Made by a program: the position numbers and the translations under genes. From NCBI GenBank assembly GCA_045579045.1, contig JAZNLL010000007.1, positions 1 to 62,447 of the forward strand: 62,447 nt of DNA, written 5' to 3'. Under the pieces are notes generated by a model, which saw only the letters and a list, made by a program, of their open reading frames with translations, was not told the DNA's origin and made no database searches. How positions within the stretch are numbered: position 1 is the first letter of the stretch; each line of letters begins with the position of its first letter. The stretch is from Avoscillospira sp045579045. GTDB taxonomy: Bacteria; Bacillota; Clostridia; Oscillospirales; Oscillospiraceae. This document shows positions 26,299 to 34,701 of this stretch, in pieces.

Positions 26299-27417
26299 AT
26301 GAAGCCTCTTCTGAAATGGCCCGGCGGAAAGTCCCGGGAACTGGATCAGGTCTACGGTCTGATTCCCGAATATGATCGGTATCTGGAACCCTTTTTCGGC
26401 GGCGGTGCCATGTATTTTCATCTGCAGCCCAAGGCCGCTGCCATCAACGACACCGCCAGAGACCTGATGGAATTCTACCACATGATCCGCACCCAGGACC
26501 AGGAGTTCCGCAGCCTCATCACCTGCTACGCAAACAGCTTCAAGGGACTTCTGGAATTTGGACGCAGCCATGTCTCTGCCCTGCTTTTGCTCTTTGATTA
26601 CCTCATGGCAGGAAGGGAGATCGCAGATGACCTTTCCGCCCTGCTGGACAGCTGGATGGAGGACATTGCAGCGCTGTTCGACCAGCCCATCATTCTCAAT
26701 GAGGACGCCTTCCGTAAAGAGTTGGAAGATAGCCTCACGGATAAGCTGGAGCGGACGGTGAAGAACCACCAGAAACATCCCTTCTCCCCCGATGATCTTT
26801 CCGAAAATCTGGTGACCGGTCTCACCAGCGGTTATTATCTCTACTTCCGTCAGGTGTTCAATGACTGGCAGCTGGGTCGCATCCAGCTCTCCCCCGGTCA
26901 CAGAGCCGCCAACTTTTTCTTCATCCGGGAAAACTGCTACGGCTCCATGTTCCGCTACAACAAGCACGGGGAGTTCAACATTCCCTACGGCGGCATGAGC
27001 TACAACGACAAAGACTTCGCCGGCAAGGTGGAGACCCTGTTCCGGGAAGACACCAAGGCGCTTTTCGCCGGGACGCAGATCTACTGCCGGGATTTTGAGG
27101 AATTCTTCCGTCAGGTCAATCCCGATGAAAAGGATTTCATGTTCCTTGATCCCCCCTATGACACGGAGTTCTCCGATTACGAAGGCGAAGCCTTTACCAA
27201 ACTGGATCAGGCCCGGCTGGCTGTTGCCCTCAGCAAAACCAAGGCCAAATTTCTGCTCATCATCAAGAGCACACCTTTTATTGAGGATCTTTACAGCCAC
27301 GGTTTCTATGTCCGCCGGTTCGACAAGCAGTACACTTACAATGTCCGCAGCCGCAACGACCGGGTAGCCGAGCATCTCATTATCACCAATTATCCCTTAC
27401 CGGACGAAAATCCCTGA
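26299..27417 (+). CDS. DNA adenine methylase, Dam/D12 class (solitary)
   Basis: About 372 residues. The N-terminal KPLLKWPGGKSRELD motif and catalytic FLDPPYDTEFSDY are hallmarks of the alpha-class N6-adenine methylases (Dam, DpnM). At about 372 residues it exceeds the usual 270-300, mostly through an extended region between about residues 85 and 190. No restriction endonuclease gene is adjacent, so it is probably an orphan methylase with a regulatory or repair role. The target sequence cannot be read from the protein. The start is set by CAGGG six bases upstream. Confidence 0.9.
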   Translation: MKPLLKWPGGKSRELDQVYGLIPEYDRYLEPFFGGGAMYFHLQPKAAAINDTARDLMEFYHMIRTQDQEFRSLITCYANSFKGLLEFGRSHVSALLLLFDYLMAGREIADDLSALLDSWMEDIAALFDQPIILNEDAFRKELEDSLTDKLERTVKNHQKHPFSPDDLSENLVTGLTSGYYLYFRQVFNDWQLGRIQLSPGHRAANFFFIRENCYGSMFRYNKHGEFNIPYGGMSYNDKDFAGKVETLFREDTKALFAGTQIYCRDFEEFFRQVNPDEKDFMFLDPPYDTEFSDYEGEAFTKLDQARLAVALSKTKAKFLLIIKSTPFIEDLYSHGFYVRRFDKQYTYNVRSRNDRVAEHLIITNYPLPDENP

Positions 27418-27440
27418 TGCAAACGCATCAGGGATTTTTT
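27411..27440. terminator. Shared terminator of dam-like and GNAT genes
   Basis: A perfect 10-bp stem TCCCTGATGC / GCATCAGGGA with loop AAAC, followed by TTTTTT on the plus strand and flanked by AAAA on the other side. The stop codons of both convergent genes (TGA at 27415 on plus and at 27428 on minus) lie inside the two arms of the stem. Confidence 0.9.
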
Positions 27441-27916
27441 AATACCATATCATACCAGACTGCTCCGCCGTGACAGGAGGCGGAGACGCCTAAGTTTTGG
27501 AATCCAAATTTGCTGTAATAGGGCAGCTTTTGTTCTTTACAGGTCAAGATCACCTGCGCCATACCCTGTTCTTTTGACCATGCGATCAAGTGGTTCAAAA
27601 GAGCGGCACCAATGCCCTGTCTCTGATATTCCGGCAGGACTGCCAAGCCGAAGATCATCTGGTTTTTCCCCTTAGGTTCATGACCTTGAGGCTCAAACAG
27701 GGCATCTTCGATCAAGGGCAGATCAGAGGCGCAGCCATTGACCATTCCAATAATCTTTCCATCTTTTTCCGCCACGAAAAACCGCTCCGGAAAAGCAGCG
27801 ATGCGATAGGCAAAGGCTGCCTCTCCTGCCGCTTCTGCCGGGGGAAAACAGGCCCTTTCCAAAGCGGTGACGGCAGCAAGATCTGCCGCCGTCACATTTC
27901 TGATCTTATACATCAT
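27428..27916 (-). CDS. GNAT-family N-acetyltransferase
   Basis: About 162 residues with the GNAT fold: beta-strand MIFGLAVLPEYQRQGIGAALL contains the acetyl-CoA pyrophosphate loop (QRQGIG), and the C-terminal LTCKEQKLPYYSKFGFQNLG is the usual last motif. The substrate is unknown. Two adjacent ATG codons (27916, 27913) overlap the end of lysA, and GGAGGAT inside lysA serves as ribosome binding site, so it is coupled to lysA. Confidence 0.9.
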   Translation of the reverse strand: MMYKIRNVTAADLAAVTALERACFPPAEAAGEAAFAYRIAAFPERFFVAEKDGKIIGMVNGCASDLPLIEDALFEPQGHEPKGKNQMIFGLAVLPEYQRQGIGAALLNHLIAWSKEQGMAQVILTCKEQKLPYYSKFGFQNLGVSASCHGGAVWYDMVLKNP

Positions 27917-29201
27917 TGCGGACAATATCCTCCAGAGATTCTCTGCGGACTGCCACATAGACCTCATCGGGCTTCACCATGACCATGGCAGGTCTGCCAA
28001 TGCGGTTATAGTTGGAGGCCATGGAATAGTTGTAAGCACCTGTGGTGCAGACAGCCAAAATTTCACCACGCTTCGGCTCAGGCAGATCCACCTCCGGCTG
28101 AATGATATCGCCGCTTTCACAGCAGCGGCCCACCACATCGCAGTGGAGATCGCAGGGATCTTCCGGTCTGGAGGCAAGCAATACTGTATAGGCAGAACCG
28201 TAAAGGGCATACCGGGGATTGTCGGTCATGCCGCCGTCAATGGAGACATAGTTCTTGTAATCGGTGATCTTCTTCACCGTGCCTACGGTGTAGAGGGTCA
28301 TACCGGCATCGGCAACAATGCTTCTGCCCGGCTCCATGGAGATTTTGGGCAGTTCCATGCCCAGCTGTTCGCAGGTCTTTCTCATATGGGCTGCCACACG
28401 GCCGATGGCATCGGGAATATCCACATAGCCGTCTGCATCGGTATAACGAACACCGTAGCCGCCGCCCATGTCCAGCTGCTCCAGTTGGATACCGAAGGTA
28501 TCATTGCACTGCTTCATAAAGGTCAGCATGACCTCGGAAGCCCGTTCAAAGATATCCTCTCCAAAAACCTGAGAGCCCACATGGCAGTGGAGACCCTTCA
28601 ATTGAATATTCTTCAGAGAAACGGCATAGCCCACCATTTCCAGAGCCTGTCCCGTTTCGATGGCAGTGCCGAATTTGCTGTCCACCTTGCCGGTGGCAAC
28701 GGCCTCATAGGTATGAGGGTCAATACCGGGGGTGATGCGGAGCATGATGGGCTGGCAGATACCCTTTTCACCGGCGATGGTGTTGATAGCGTCCAGTTCC
28801 TCCCGATTGTCCACCACAAAGCAGCCAACGCCGTTGTCCATGGCGAAGGCAATATCCCAATCGGTCTTGTTGTTGCTGTGGAAACAGGCATCGGCAAGAG
28901 GGTAACCGGCCTTCATAGCAGTATAGATTTCGCCGGAGGACACCACATCGATGCCCATTCCCTCTTCTTTGGCAATCTCATAAATTCGCTTGAAGCTGTT
29001 GGCCTTGCTGGCATAGAGAGGCTTGCTGCCGGCTCCAAAATGCTGTTTGAATGCATCCAGATACATCCGCATATTTTCCCGGATGCGCACTTCGTCCATG
29101 AGGTACAAAGGTGTGCCGTATTCTTTCGCCAAAGCCACCGTATCCTGTCCGCCGAAATATAAATGTCCGTTGGTTCCAACGGTAATATTGCTGCTGAGCA
29201 T
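27906..29201 (-). CDS. lysA: Diaminopimelate decarboxylase
   Basis: A 431-residue fold-III PLP enzyme for the last step of lysine synthesis, meso-DAP to L-lysine. PLP lysine K66 in YASKANSF, the GGGYG phosphate loop, EPGRS and the GRCCESGD cysteine loop of the partner subunit site are all present. GGGGAGG precedes the ATG. The lysine riboswitch at 46 kb controls a transporter, and none is seen in the short lysA leader. Confidence 0.96.
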   Translation of the reverse strand: MLSSNITVGTNGHLYFGGQDTVALAKEYGTPLYLMDEVRIRENMRMYLDAFKQHFGAGSKPLYASKANSFKRIYEIAKEEGMGIDVVSSGEIYTAMKAGYPLADACFHSNNKTDWDIAFAMDNGVGCFVVDNREELDAINTIAGEKGICQPIMLRITPGIDPHTYEAVATGKVDSKFGTAIETGQALEMVGYAVSLKNIQLKGLHCHVGSQVFGEDIFERASEVMLTFMKQCNDTFGIQLEQLDMGGGYGVRYTDADGYVDIPDAIGRVAAHMRKTCEQLGMELPKISMEPGRSIVADAGMTLYTVGTVKKITDYKNYVSIDGGMTDNPRYALYGSAYTVLLASRPEDPCDLHCDVVGRCCESGDIIQPEVDLPEPKRGEILAVCTTGAYNYSMASNYNRIGRPAMVMVKPDEVYVAVRRESLEDIVRNDV

Positions 29202-29232
29202 ACTGATTTCCTCCCCAGGGAGATTTTAATAC

Positions 29233-29261
29233 ATCATAGCACGAAAGTATTTGCATTGCAA
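29233..29261 (-). promoter_or_regulatory. lysA promoter
   Basis: On the minus strand TTGCAA (29256-29261) and TATGAT (29233-29238) are spaced 17 bases. The -35 box shares a base with the -35 of the divergent threonine aldolase promoter. Confidence 0.75.
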
Positions 29262-29278
29262 GGGGAATATGCTATAAT
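29251..29278 (+). promoter_or_regulatory. Threonine aldolase promoter
   Basis: TTGCAT (29251-29256) and perfect TATAAT (29273-29278) with 16-base spacing, 31 bases before the start codon at 29309. Confidence 0.8.
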
Positions 29279-29308
29279 ACAAGGTATCTCGACCTCGGAG
29301 GTTTTACC

Positions 29309-30346
29309 ATGTACCGTTTTGAATGTGATTATACAGAAGGCTGTATCCCTGAAATTCTGGAAGCCATTGCCAGAGAGAACCACACCCAGCTGAAGGGCTA
29401 TTCCGAAGACCCCATTTCCGACCGGGTGAAGCAGCAGATCAAGACTCTCTGCGGCAGACCGGATGCTGCCGTTCATTTCCTCGTAGGCGGCACCCAGACC
29501 AACACCACGGTCATCTCCGCCGCCCTGCGCCCCCATCAGGGTGTCATCTCCGTGGATGCGGGACATATCGCCTGCCATGAGACCGGTGCCATCGAAGCCA
29601 CCGGTCACAAGGTCATCGCCCTGCCCTCTGCCACCGGACGGCTGACTGCCGATCAGATCCGTGCCCACTGCAAGGCCCACTGGGACGATGCCAGCTTTGA
29701 ACATATCCCCCAACCGGCCATGGTCTATATCTCCCATCCGGCAGAAAACGGCTCTCTCTATTCCCTGCAGGAGCTGGAGGAGATTCGCAAAGCCTGTGAC
29801 GAATGGAACCTCTATCTGTTTCTGGACGGTGCACGGCTGGGCTACGGTCTCGGCTCCCCTGCCACCGATGTGACCTTGCAGGATATCGCCCGGCTGACTG
29901 ATGTATTCTACATCGGCGGCACCAAAGTCGGTGCGCTCTTTGGCGAAGCCGTGGTCATCACCCATCCCGCACTCCAAAAGGATTTCCGCTATATCATCAA
30001 GCGTCACGGCGGTATGCTGGCAAAGGGCTGGCTGCTGGCCATCCAGTTTGAAGAGCTGCTGAAAGACGACCGCTATTTCAAACTGGGCAAAAAGGCCGTG
30101 GAACAGGCACTTCGCATCAAGGATGCCTTCGCTCAAAAGGGCTGTGACTTCTTCATGGACTCCTATACCAACCAGCAGTTCCCCGTCCTCACCGATGAGC
30201 AGCTGAAGGCCTTTGACGAAGAGTTTACCTATTCCGTCTGGGCACCCATGGAAAACGGCAGAAAAGCCGTCCGCTTTGCCACCTCCTGGGCAACCACCGA
30301 AGAACAGATCGATGCACTTTTAGCAAAAATTGCAAAAGTCCTGTGA
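29309..30346 (+). CDS. Threonine aldolase / beta-eliminating lyase family protein
   Basis: A 345-residue fold-I PLP enzyme of the low-specificity L-threonine aldolase group, which splits threonine or allo-threonine to glycine and acetaldehyde. Visible features are GGTQTNTTV near residue 60 and FLDGARLGYGL with YIGGTKVGALFGE, the latter holding the PLP lysine. Neighbouring lysA, aspA and threonine synthase put it in an amino-acid metabolism area, but it has its own promoter. Strict substrate specificity is not predictable. Confidence 0.85.
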   Translation: MYRFECDYTEGCIPEILEAIARENHTQLKGYSEDPISDRVKQQIKTLCGRPDAAVHFLVGGTQTNTTVISAALRPHQGVISVDAGHIACHETGAIEATGHKVIALPSATGRLTADQIRAHCKAHWDDASFEHIPQPAMVYISHPAENGSLYSLQELEEIRKACDEWNLYLFLDGARLGYGLGSPATDVTLQDIARLTDVFYIGGTKVGALFGEAVVITHPALQKDFRYIIKRHGGMLAKGWLLAIQFEELLKDDRYFKLGKKAVEQALRIKDAFAQKGCDFFMDSYTNQQFPVLTDEQLKAFDEEFTYSVWAPMENGRKAVRFATSWATTEEQIDALLAKIAKVL

Positions 30347-30372
30347 TTTTGCACAATTTTTTGTCTTCTCCA

Positions 30373-30400
30373 TTTACTTTTTTGAAATATATTGTATGAT
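30373..30400 (+). promoter_or_regulatory. aspA promoter
   Basis: TTTACT (30373-30378) and TATGAT (30395-30400) are spaced 16 bases, 32 bases before the aspA start codon. Confidence 0.7.
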
Positions 30401-30432
30401 GGTTTCATTACAAGTAAGGAGGCAAAACCCCT

Positions 30433-31833
30433 ATGGTTTCCACTCGCGTTGAATATGATTCCATCGGTAAACTGGACGTTCCTTCCGACGCCTACTATGG
30501 CGTCCAGTCCTTGCGTGCTTATCAGAACTTCCCCATCACCGGCAATCGGATGCATGACAAGCAGATCGATATGCTGGCTGCCTTGAAAAAGGCCAGTGCC
30601 TATGCCAACCACCGCGCCGGTATTCTGGATGTAAAGATCCGGGATGCCATCGTACAGGCCTGTGATGAGATCATGGCCGGTCAGCTCCATGACCAGTTCA
30701 TTGCCGATCCCATTCAGGGCGGCGCAGGCACTTCTGCCAATATGAACGCCAACGAAGTCATTGCCAACCGTGCCATCGAAATTCTCGGCGGTGTCAAGGG
30801 TGACTATTCCATCGTCCATCCCAACGACCATGTGAATATGTCCCAGTCCACCAACGACATTTATCCCTCCTCCGGCAAGCTGGCTGCTCTGGCACTGATC
30901 CCCGGTCTGCTGGACGAGCTTATGCGTCTGTACGGTGCTCTCACAGTCAAAGCTGAGGAATTCGACAGCATCATGAAGGTTGGCCGTACCCAGCTGCAGG
31001 ATGCCGTTCCCATCCGTCTGGGTCAGGAGTTCCACGCCTATGCTTCTGCCATCAAGCGTGACCTGACCCGTATCGACAAGGTTCGGGAGAACATCTCCGT
31101 GCTGAACATGGGTGCCACCGCCATCGGTACTGCCATCAATGTTCCTGCCTCCTATCTGGAGCATATTGCACAGGATGTGACCGAGGCTTCCGGCATCCAG
31201 GTGACCAACAACCCTGACCTGGTGGACGGCACTCAGAATCTGGACGGTCTGGTGGCTGTTTCCGGTATGCTGAAGGCCTGTGCCGTGACCCTGTCCAAGA
31301 TGAGCAACGACCTGCGCCTCATGTCCTCCGGTCCTCTGACCGGTCTGGCCGAGATCAACCTGCCTGCCATGCAAAACGGCAGCTCCATCATGCCCGGCAA
31401 GGTCAATCCCGTTATCCCCGAGGTGGTGTCTCAGGTGGCATTTGCCGTCATCGGCAACGATATGACCATCACCATGTGTGCCGAAGGCGGTCAGCTGGAG
31501 CTCAACGCCTTTGAGCCTGTGGCTTTCTACCGTCTGTTTGAGTCTATCACCGCCATGACCGGTGCCGTCAAAACTCTGGTGGACAACTGCATCGTGGGCA
31601 TCACCGCCAACGAAGACCGCTGCCGCTATCTGCTGGAGCACAGCGTCTGTACCGTCACCGCTCTGACCCCCCATATCGGCTACAAACACTCTGCCGATAT
31701 CGCCAAGACTGCCCTCAAGACAGGCAAGACCATCCGGGAGTTGGTTCTGGAAGAAAAGCTCTTCACCCCGGAGCAGCTGGACGAGATCCTGGATCCCTAT
31801 CCCATGACCGTTCCCGGCGCTTCCATGAAATAA
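30433..31833 (+). CDS. aspA: Aspartate ammonia-lyase
   Basis: A 466-residue aspartase/fumarase superfamily enzyme converting L-aspartate to fumarate and ammonia. The signature GSSIMPGKVNP, with the catalytic serine on the flexible loop, is intact at about 317-327. AGTSANMNANEVIANRA and DHVNMSQSTND are the other family boxes and favour aspartase over class II fumarase. GTAAGGAGG is the ribosome binding site. Strong codon bias suggests high expression, which fits amino-acid fermentation. Confidence 0.93.
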   Translation: MVSTRVEYDSIGKLDVPSDAYYGVQSLRAYQNFPITGNRMHDKQIDMLAALKKASAYANHRAGILDVKIRDAIVQACDEIMAGQLHDQFIADPIQGGAGTSANMNANEVIANRAIEILGGVKGDYSIVHPNDHVNMSQSTNDIYPSSGKLAALALIPGLLDELMRLYGALTVKAEEFDSIMKVGRTQLQDAVPIRLGQEFHAYASAIKRDLTRIDKVRENISVLNMGATAIGTAINVPASYLEHIAQDVTEASGIQVTNNPDLVDGTQNLDGLVAVSGMLKACAVTLSKMSNDLRLMSSGPLTGLAEINLPAMQNGSSIMPGKVNPVIPEVVSQVAFAVIGNDMTITMCAEGGQLELNAFEPVAFYRLFESITAMTGAVKTLVDNCIVGITANEDRCRYLLEHSVCTVTALTPHIGYKHSADIAKTALKTGKTIRELVLEEKLFTPEQLDEILDPYPMTVPGASMK

Positions 31834-31842
31834 GAATCGCAT

Positions 31843-31878
31843 AAAAAACCGGTGCATCGGAAGATGCACCGGTTTTTT
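31843..31878. terminator. Terminator between aspA and the SdpI-like gene
   Basis: A perfect 16-bp inverted repeat from AAAAAACCGGTGCATC to GATGCACCGGTTTTTT with loop GGAA, between convergent genes, so bidirectional. Confidence 0.92.
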
Positions 31879-32959
31879 ACTTTGTTTTCTCCAAAAGCAG
31901 TTCGTATAGCATTTCCGTATCCGCTTCGTTGGCAGCGGAGAGCACCAAAGTTCTGTCATCGGAGGTGATGACCACCGCCGACTTGCATCGGGTATAGCCG
32001 TAACGGGTGTAGCTGCCGAATTCATCACTGTGGAACGCTCCCATGGACAGTCTGGCAGAACCAAAACCGTTGGTGCGAACACCGTAATCACAGCTTTCCC
32101 GATATTCCACCGTGTCCATTTCCTCATAGGAGACAAAGGAATCTGCCCAGTAGTCCGGCATGATCTCCAATCCCTTGTCGGTAAAGGAATAGTCGATCTC
32201 GCCGGTGACCATAAGCCAAACCGTTCCTGCCAGAATCAGGGAAACCACCACAATGGAAATCCGTTTGGCAATGGTGTCTGTTTTGCTTTTGGGTTTGAAA
32301 TCGTAGACGATACCCTGTCTCTGATGAATACGGTAGAGCTTCAGTGAGTAGAGAATGGGTGCAAGTGTCATCACCGCAAGAACAGGGATCATAATGGAAA
32401 CCGCCCAGTTTTTCGGCAGAAAGACGCTGAAAACCAGTACCAGACCGCCAATGACCCAAATTCTGCCGCAATAGCGGTGGGTCTTGTTCCAGTTTTCCTC
32501 ATTGGCCAGAGTCCACGGAATTTTGATACCGAGGGTACGGTTCTGCTTGACCTTGGGCATATAGTTGCCCATGATGGCAAACAGCAAACCCATAAAGGCA
32601 GGCACAAAATTCAGCAGTTCCAAGCTCTTGCCCATGGCAGCAAAATACACCATGCCGCAGGAGAACCAGGAAGTCACAGGCATGATCCAGAAGACCATCG
32701 CCAGTGCCTTTTGGCTCTGGTTTTTATTCTTGTTATCTATGGCAGTAACGAGCAAGCACAGGCAATGAACAGCCAACAAAATGAGGGGCAGCACAAATAC
32801 CGCAAAACCCTTGCCGCTCCAGCCGTCGGCAACGCCGTCAGCACCCCAATGGGTCGCCATGGTCTCCGGCAATCGGTTCCACAGGATCAAGCCTGCCAGC
32901 ATGGGTGCCAAAGTCAAAAGTGCCGTCACAAGCCACAGTTTCTTATGTTGCTTCAGCAT
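31877..32959 (-). CDS. SdpI-family immunity-like membrane protein with C-terminal PH-like domain
   Basis: About 360 residues. The first 250 form a polytopic membrane region with a DUF1648-type N-terminus (RLPETMATHWGADG) and the SdpI motif NRTLGIKIPWTLANEENWNKTHR. The last 100 residues after the final helix look like a small beta-rich PH-type domain. In Bacillus, SdpI gives immunity to the SdpC toxin and sequesters SdpR at the membrane. Here the ArsR-type partner is adjacent but no sdpABC toxin genes are seen. The ATG at 32959 has good spacing from GGAG, and 32965 is too close. Confidence 0.82.
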   Translation of the reverse strand: MLKQHKKLWLVTALLTLAPMLAGLILWNRLPETMATHWGADGVADGWSGKGFAVFVLPLILLAVHCLCLLVTAIDNKNKNQSQKALAMVFWIMPVTSWFSCGMVYFAAMGKSLELLNFVPAFMGLLFAIMGNYMPKVKQNRTLGIKIPWTLANEENWNKTHRYCGRIWVIGGLVLVFSVFLPKNWAVSIMIPVLAVMTLAPILYSLKLYRIHQRQGIVYDFKPKSKTDTIAKRISIVVVSLILAGTVWLMVTGEIDYSFTDKGLEIMPDYWADSFVSYEEMDTVEYRESCDYGVRTNGFGSARLSMGAFHSDEFGSYTRYGYTRCKSAVVITSDDRTLVLSAANEADTEMLYELLLEKTK

Positions 32960-33227
32960 GGTCATCTTCTCCTTTCAGTGCTGTGATCCACAACATGATC
33001 TCTTCCAAAACAGAGGTGTTCAGTTCGTAATAAATAAATTTCCCCTCCCGGGTATCCCGAATGAGGTCTGCTTCCTTCAGCACCGACAGATGCCGGGAGA
33101 TGGATGCCGCCGTCACAGAAAAGTGATCGGTTATGGCACCGGCAGACATTCTGCCTGCCTTCAGCATATTCAGAATCTCTCTTCGGATGGGATCTGCCAG
33201 CGCTTTCATGGTTTGCTGCAGTGACAT
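32943..33227 (-). CDS. ArsR-family winged-helix repressor (SdpR-like)
   Basis: A 94-residue ArsR/SmtB regulator: recognition helix region SVTAASISRHLSVLKEADLI and wing TREGKFIYYELN are clear. There are no cysteine metal-binding motifs, so it is not a metal sensor. The coding region overlaps the SdpI-like gene by about 17-23 bases, the sdpR-sdpI arrangement. A perfect palindrome in its leader is the likely operator, so autorepression is expected. AGGGAGG precedes the ATG. Confidence 0.9.
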   Translation of the reverse strand: MSLQQTMKALADPIRREILNMLKAGRMSAGAITDHFSVTAASISRHLSVLKEADLIRDTREGKFIYYELNTSVLEEIMLWITALKGEDDHAEAT

Positions 33228-33242
33228 ATTTTTCCTCCCTTC

Positions 33243-33259
33243 ACATTTAACCTAAATGT
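33243..33259. promoter_or_regulatory. Operator palindrome of the ArsR-type regulator
   Basis: Perfect 7-3-7 inverted repeat ACATTTA-ACC-TAAATGT between the -10 box and the ribosome binding site of the regulator gene. Size and AT-richness match ArsR-family half-sites. Confidence 0.75.
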
Positions 33260-33266
33260 TAATTGT

Positions 33267-33296
33267 ATGATAACACAGTCTTTCTCTCTTTGTCAA
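33267..33296 (-). promoter_or_regulatory. Promoter of the sdpR/sdpI-like operon
   Basis: On the minus strand perfect TTGACA (33291-33296) and TATCAT (33267-33272) with 18-base spacing, directly upstream of the palindromic operator. Confidence 0.85.
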
Positions 33297-33303
33297 GCCC
33301 TGC

Positions 33304-33332
33304 TGGACATTTTCCGTTTTTTGGGGTATGAT
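33304..33332 (+). promoter_or_regulatory. ktrB promoter
   Basis: TGGACA (33304-33309) and TATGAT (33327-33332), spacing 17. The -10 box contains the ATG at 33328, which therefore cannot be the translation start. Confidence 0.7.
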
Positions 33333-33357
33333 AGCAAAAAGGAGCGTGATACTGCTG

Positions 33358-34689
33358 ATGAAACTCTTTGGCAAAAGGATCAAACTGCAGATTCCCCAGA
33401 TCGTGGTTCTGGGCTTTGCCGGTCTGATTCTGCTGGGTGCATTGGTGCTGATGCTTCCCATCTGCTCCGCAGAGGGCATCCGAACACCCTTTATTGATAC
33501 GCTGTTCACTTCCACCACCTCCGTATGCGTCACGGGTCTGGTGGTTCGGGATACGGGCTCTTACTGGTCGGATTTCGGTCATGCTGTGATTTTGCTTCTA
33601 ATTCAGGTGGGCGGTCTGGGAATCATCACCATTGCCGCTTCCTTCGCCATGATCGCAGGTCGGAAAATCGGTCTGTTCCAGAGAAGTGCCATGCAGGAAA
33701 ACATCGGTGCCCAGCAGACCGGCGGTGTGGTAAAGCTTACCGGCTTTCTGCTGAAAACTACCCTCGTTATTGAACTGATGGGTGCAATCCTCCTGTCCCC
33801 GGTTCTCATTCGGGATTTTGGTTGGGGGAAAGGTATCTGGATGTCCGTTTTCACATCCATCTCCACTTTCTGCAATGCCGGTATCGACCTGTTTGGTATC
33901 CGGGAACCCTATTCCTCTCTGACAGCTTACATCGGCAGCCCCCTCATCAATTTTACCATCATGGGTCTGATCGTTGTGGCAGGTCTGGGTTTCCTCACCT
34001 GGGATGATATCCGCTCTCACGGGTTCAAACTGAGAAAATACCGTATGCAAAGCAAGGTTATCCTGGTCACCTCCGGGCTTTTGATTGTCATTCCGGCAGT
34101 GCTGTTTTTCTTTTTTGAATTTGAGGATATGCCCATGAAGGAGCGGATTCTGGCGTCTTTGTTCCAGTCCGTCACCACCCGAACGGCCGGCTTTAATACC
34201 GCAAATCTGGATTCCATGTCGGAACCGGGCAAAATGCTCATGATCTTCCTCATGCTCATCGGCGGCTCTCCCGGCTCCACGGCAGGCGGCATGAAAACCA
34301 CCACCTTTGCCGTTCTGGTGGCCTGCGCCATTTCCGTTTTCCGCAAGCGGGACAGCGCCCAGTTCTTCGGACGCCGCATCGGCCATGATGTCATCGCTGC
34401 TGCCGCCACGCTGTTTTTGATGTATGTAAGCCTGTGCGTAGGCGGTGCCATGGTCATCAGTCTCTATGAAGGTCTGCCTCTGCTGACCTGTATGTATGAG
34501 ACAGCCTCTGCTGTGGCGACTGTGGGCCTGACCCTTGGCATTACACCTTCCCTTGGATTGCTTTCCAAGATCATTCTCATTGTTCTCATGTATATGGGCC
34601 GTGTTGGCGGTCTGACACTCATTTACGCAGCCCTGTCTCCCAAAAAGCAGATGGGTAAGCTGCCTCTGGACAAAATCACTGTGGGTTAA
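33358..34689 (+). CDS. ktrB: Potassium uptake channel subunit KtrB/TrkH
   Basis: About 443 residues with the fourfold M1-P-M2 plan of the Trk/Ktr/HKT superfamily. The four P-loop filters are recognisable: TSVCVTGL, TFCNAGI, TTRTAGF and AVATVGLT, each with the K+-coordinating glycine. It imports K+ together with the KtrA subunit encoded next. Start: AGGAG is at 33340, and ATG 33358 is a little far (13 bases), so CTG codons at 33352/33355 are possible. The ATG at 33328 overlaps the promoter. Confidence 0.92.
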   Translation: MKLFGKRIKLQIPQIVVLGFAGLILLGALVLMLPICSAEGIRTPFIDTLFTSTTSVCVTGLVVRDTGSYWSDFGHAVILLLIQVGGLGIITIAASFAMIAGRKIGLFQRSAMQENIGAQQTGGVVKLTGFLLKTTLVIELMGAILLSPVLIRDFGWGKGIWMSVFTSISTFCNAGIDLFGIREPYSSLTAYIGSPLINFTIMGLIVVAGLGFLTWDDIRSHGFKLRKYRMQSKVILVTSGLLIVIPAVLFFFFEFEDMPMKERILASLFQSVTTRTAGFNTANLDSMSEPGKMLMIFLMLIGGSPGSTAGGMKTTTFAVLVACAISVFRKRDSAQFFGRRIGHDVIAAAATLFLMYVSLCVGGAMVISLYEGLPLLTCMYETASAVATVGLTLGITPSLGLLSKIILIVLMYMGRVGGLTLIYAALSPKKQMGKLPLDKITVG

Positions 34690-34701
34690 AGGAGGATTTC
34701 T

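Noticed and set aside
27906..29201. Second lysine riboswitch controlling lysA
   Set aside because: The lysA leader from its promoter is only about 25 bases, too short for the aptamer.
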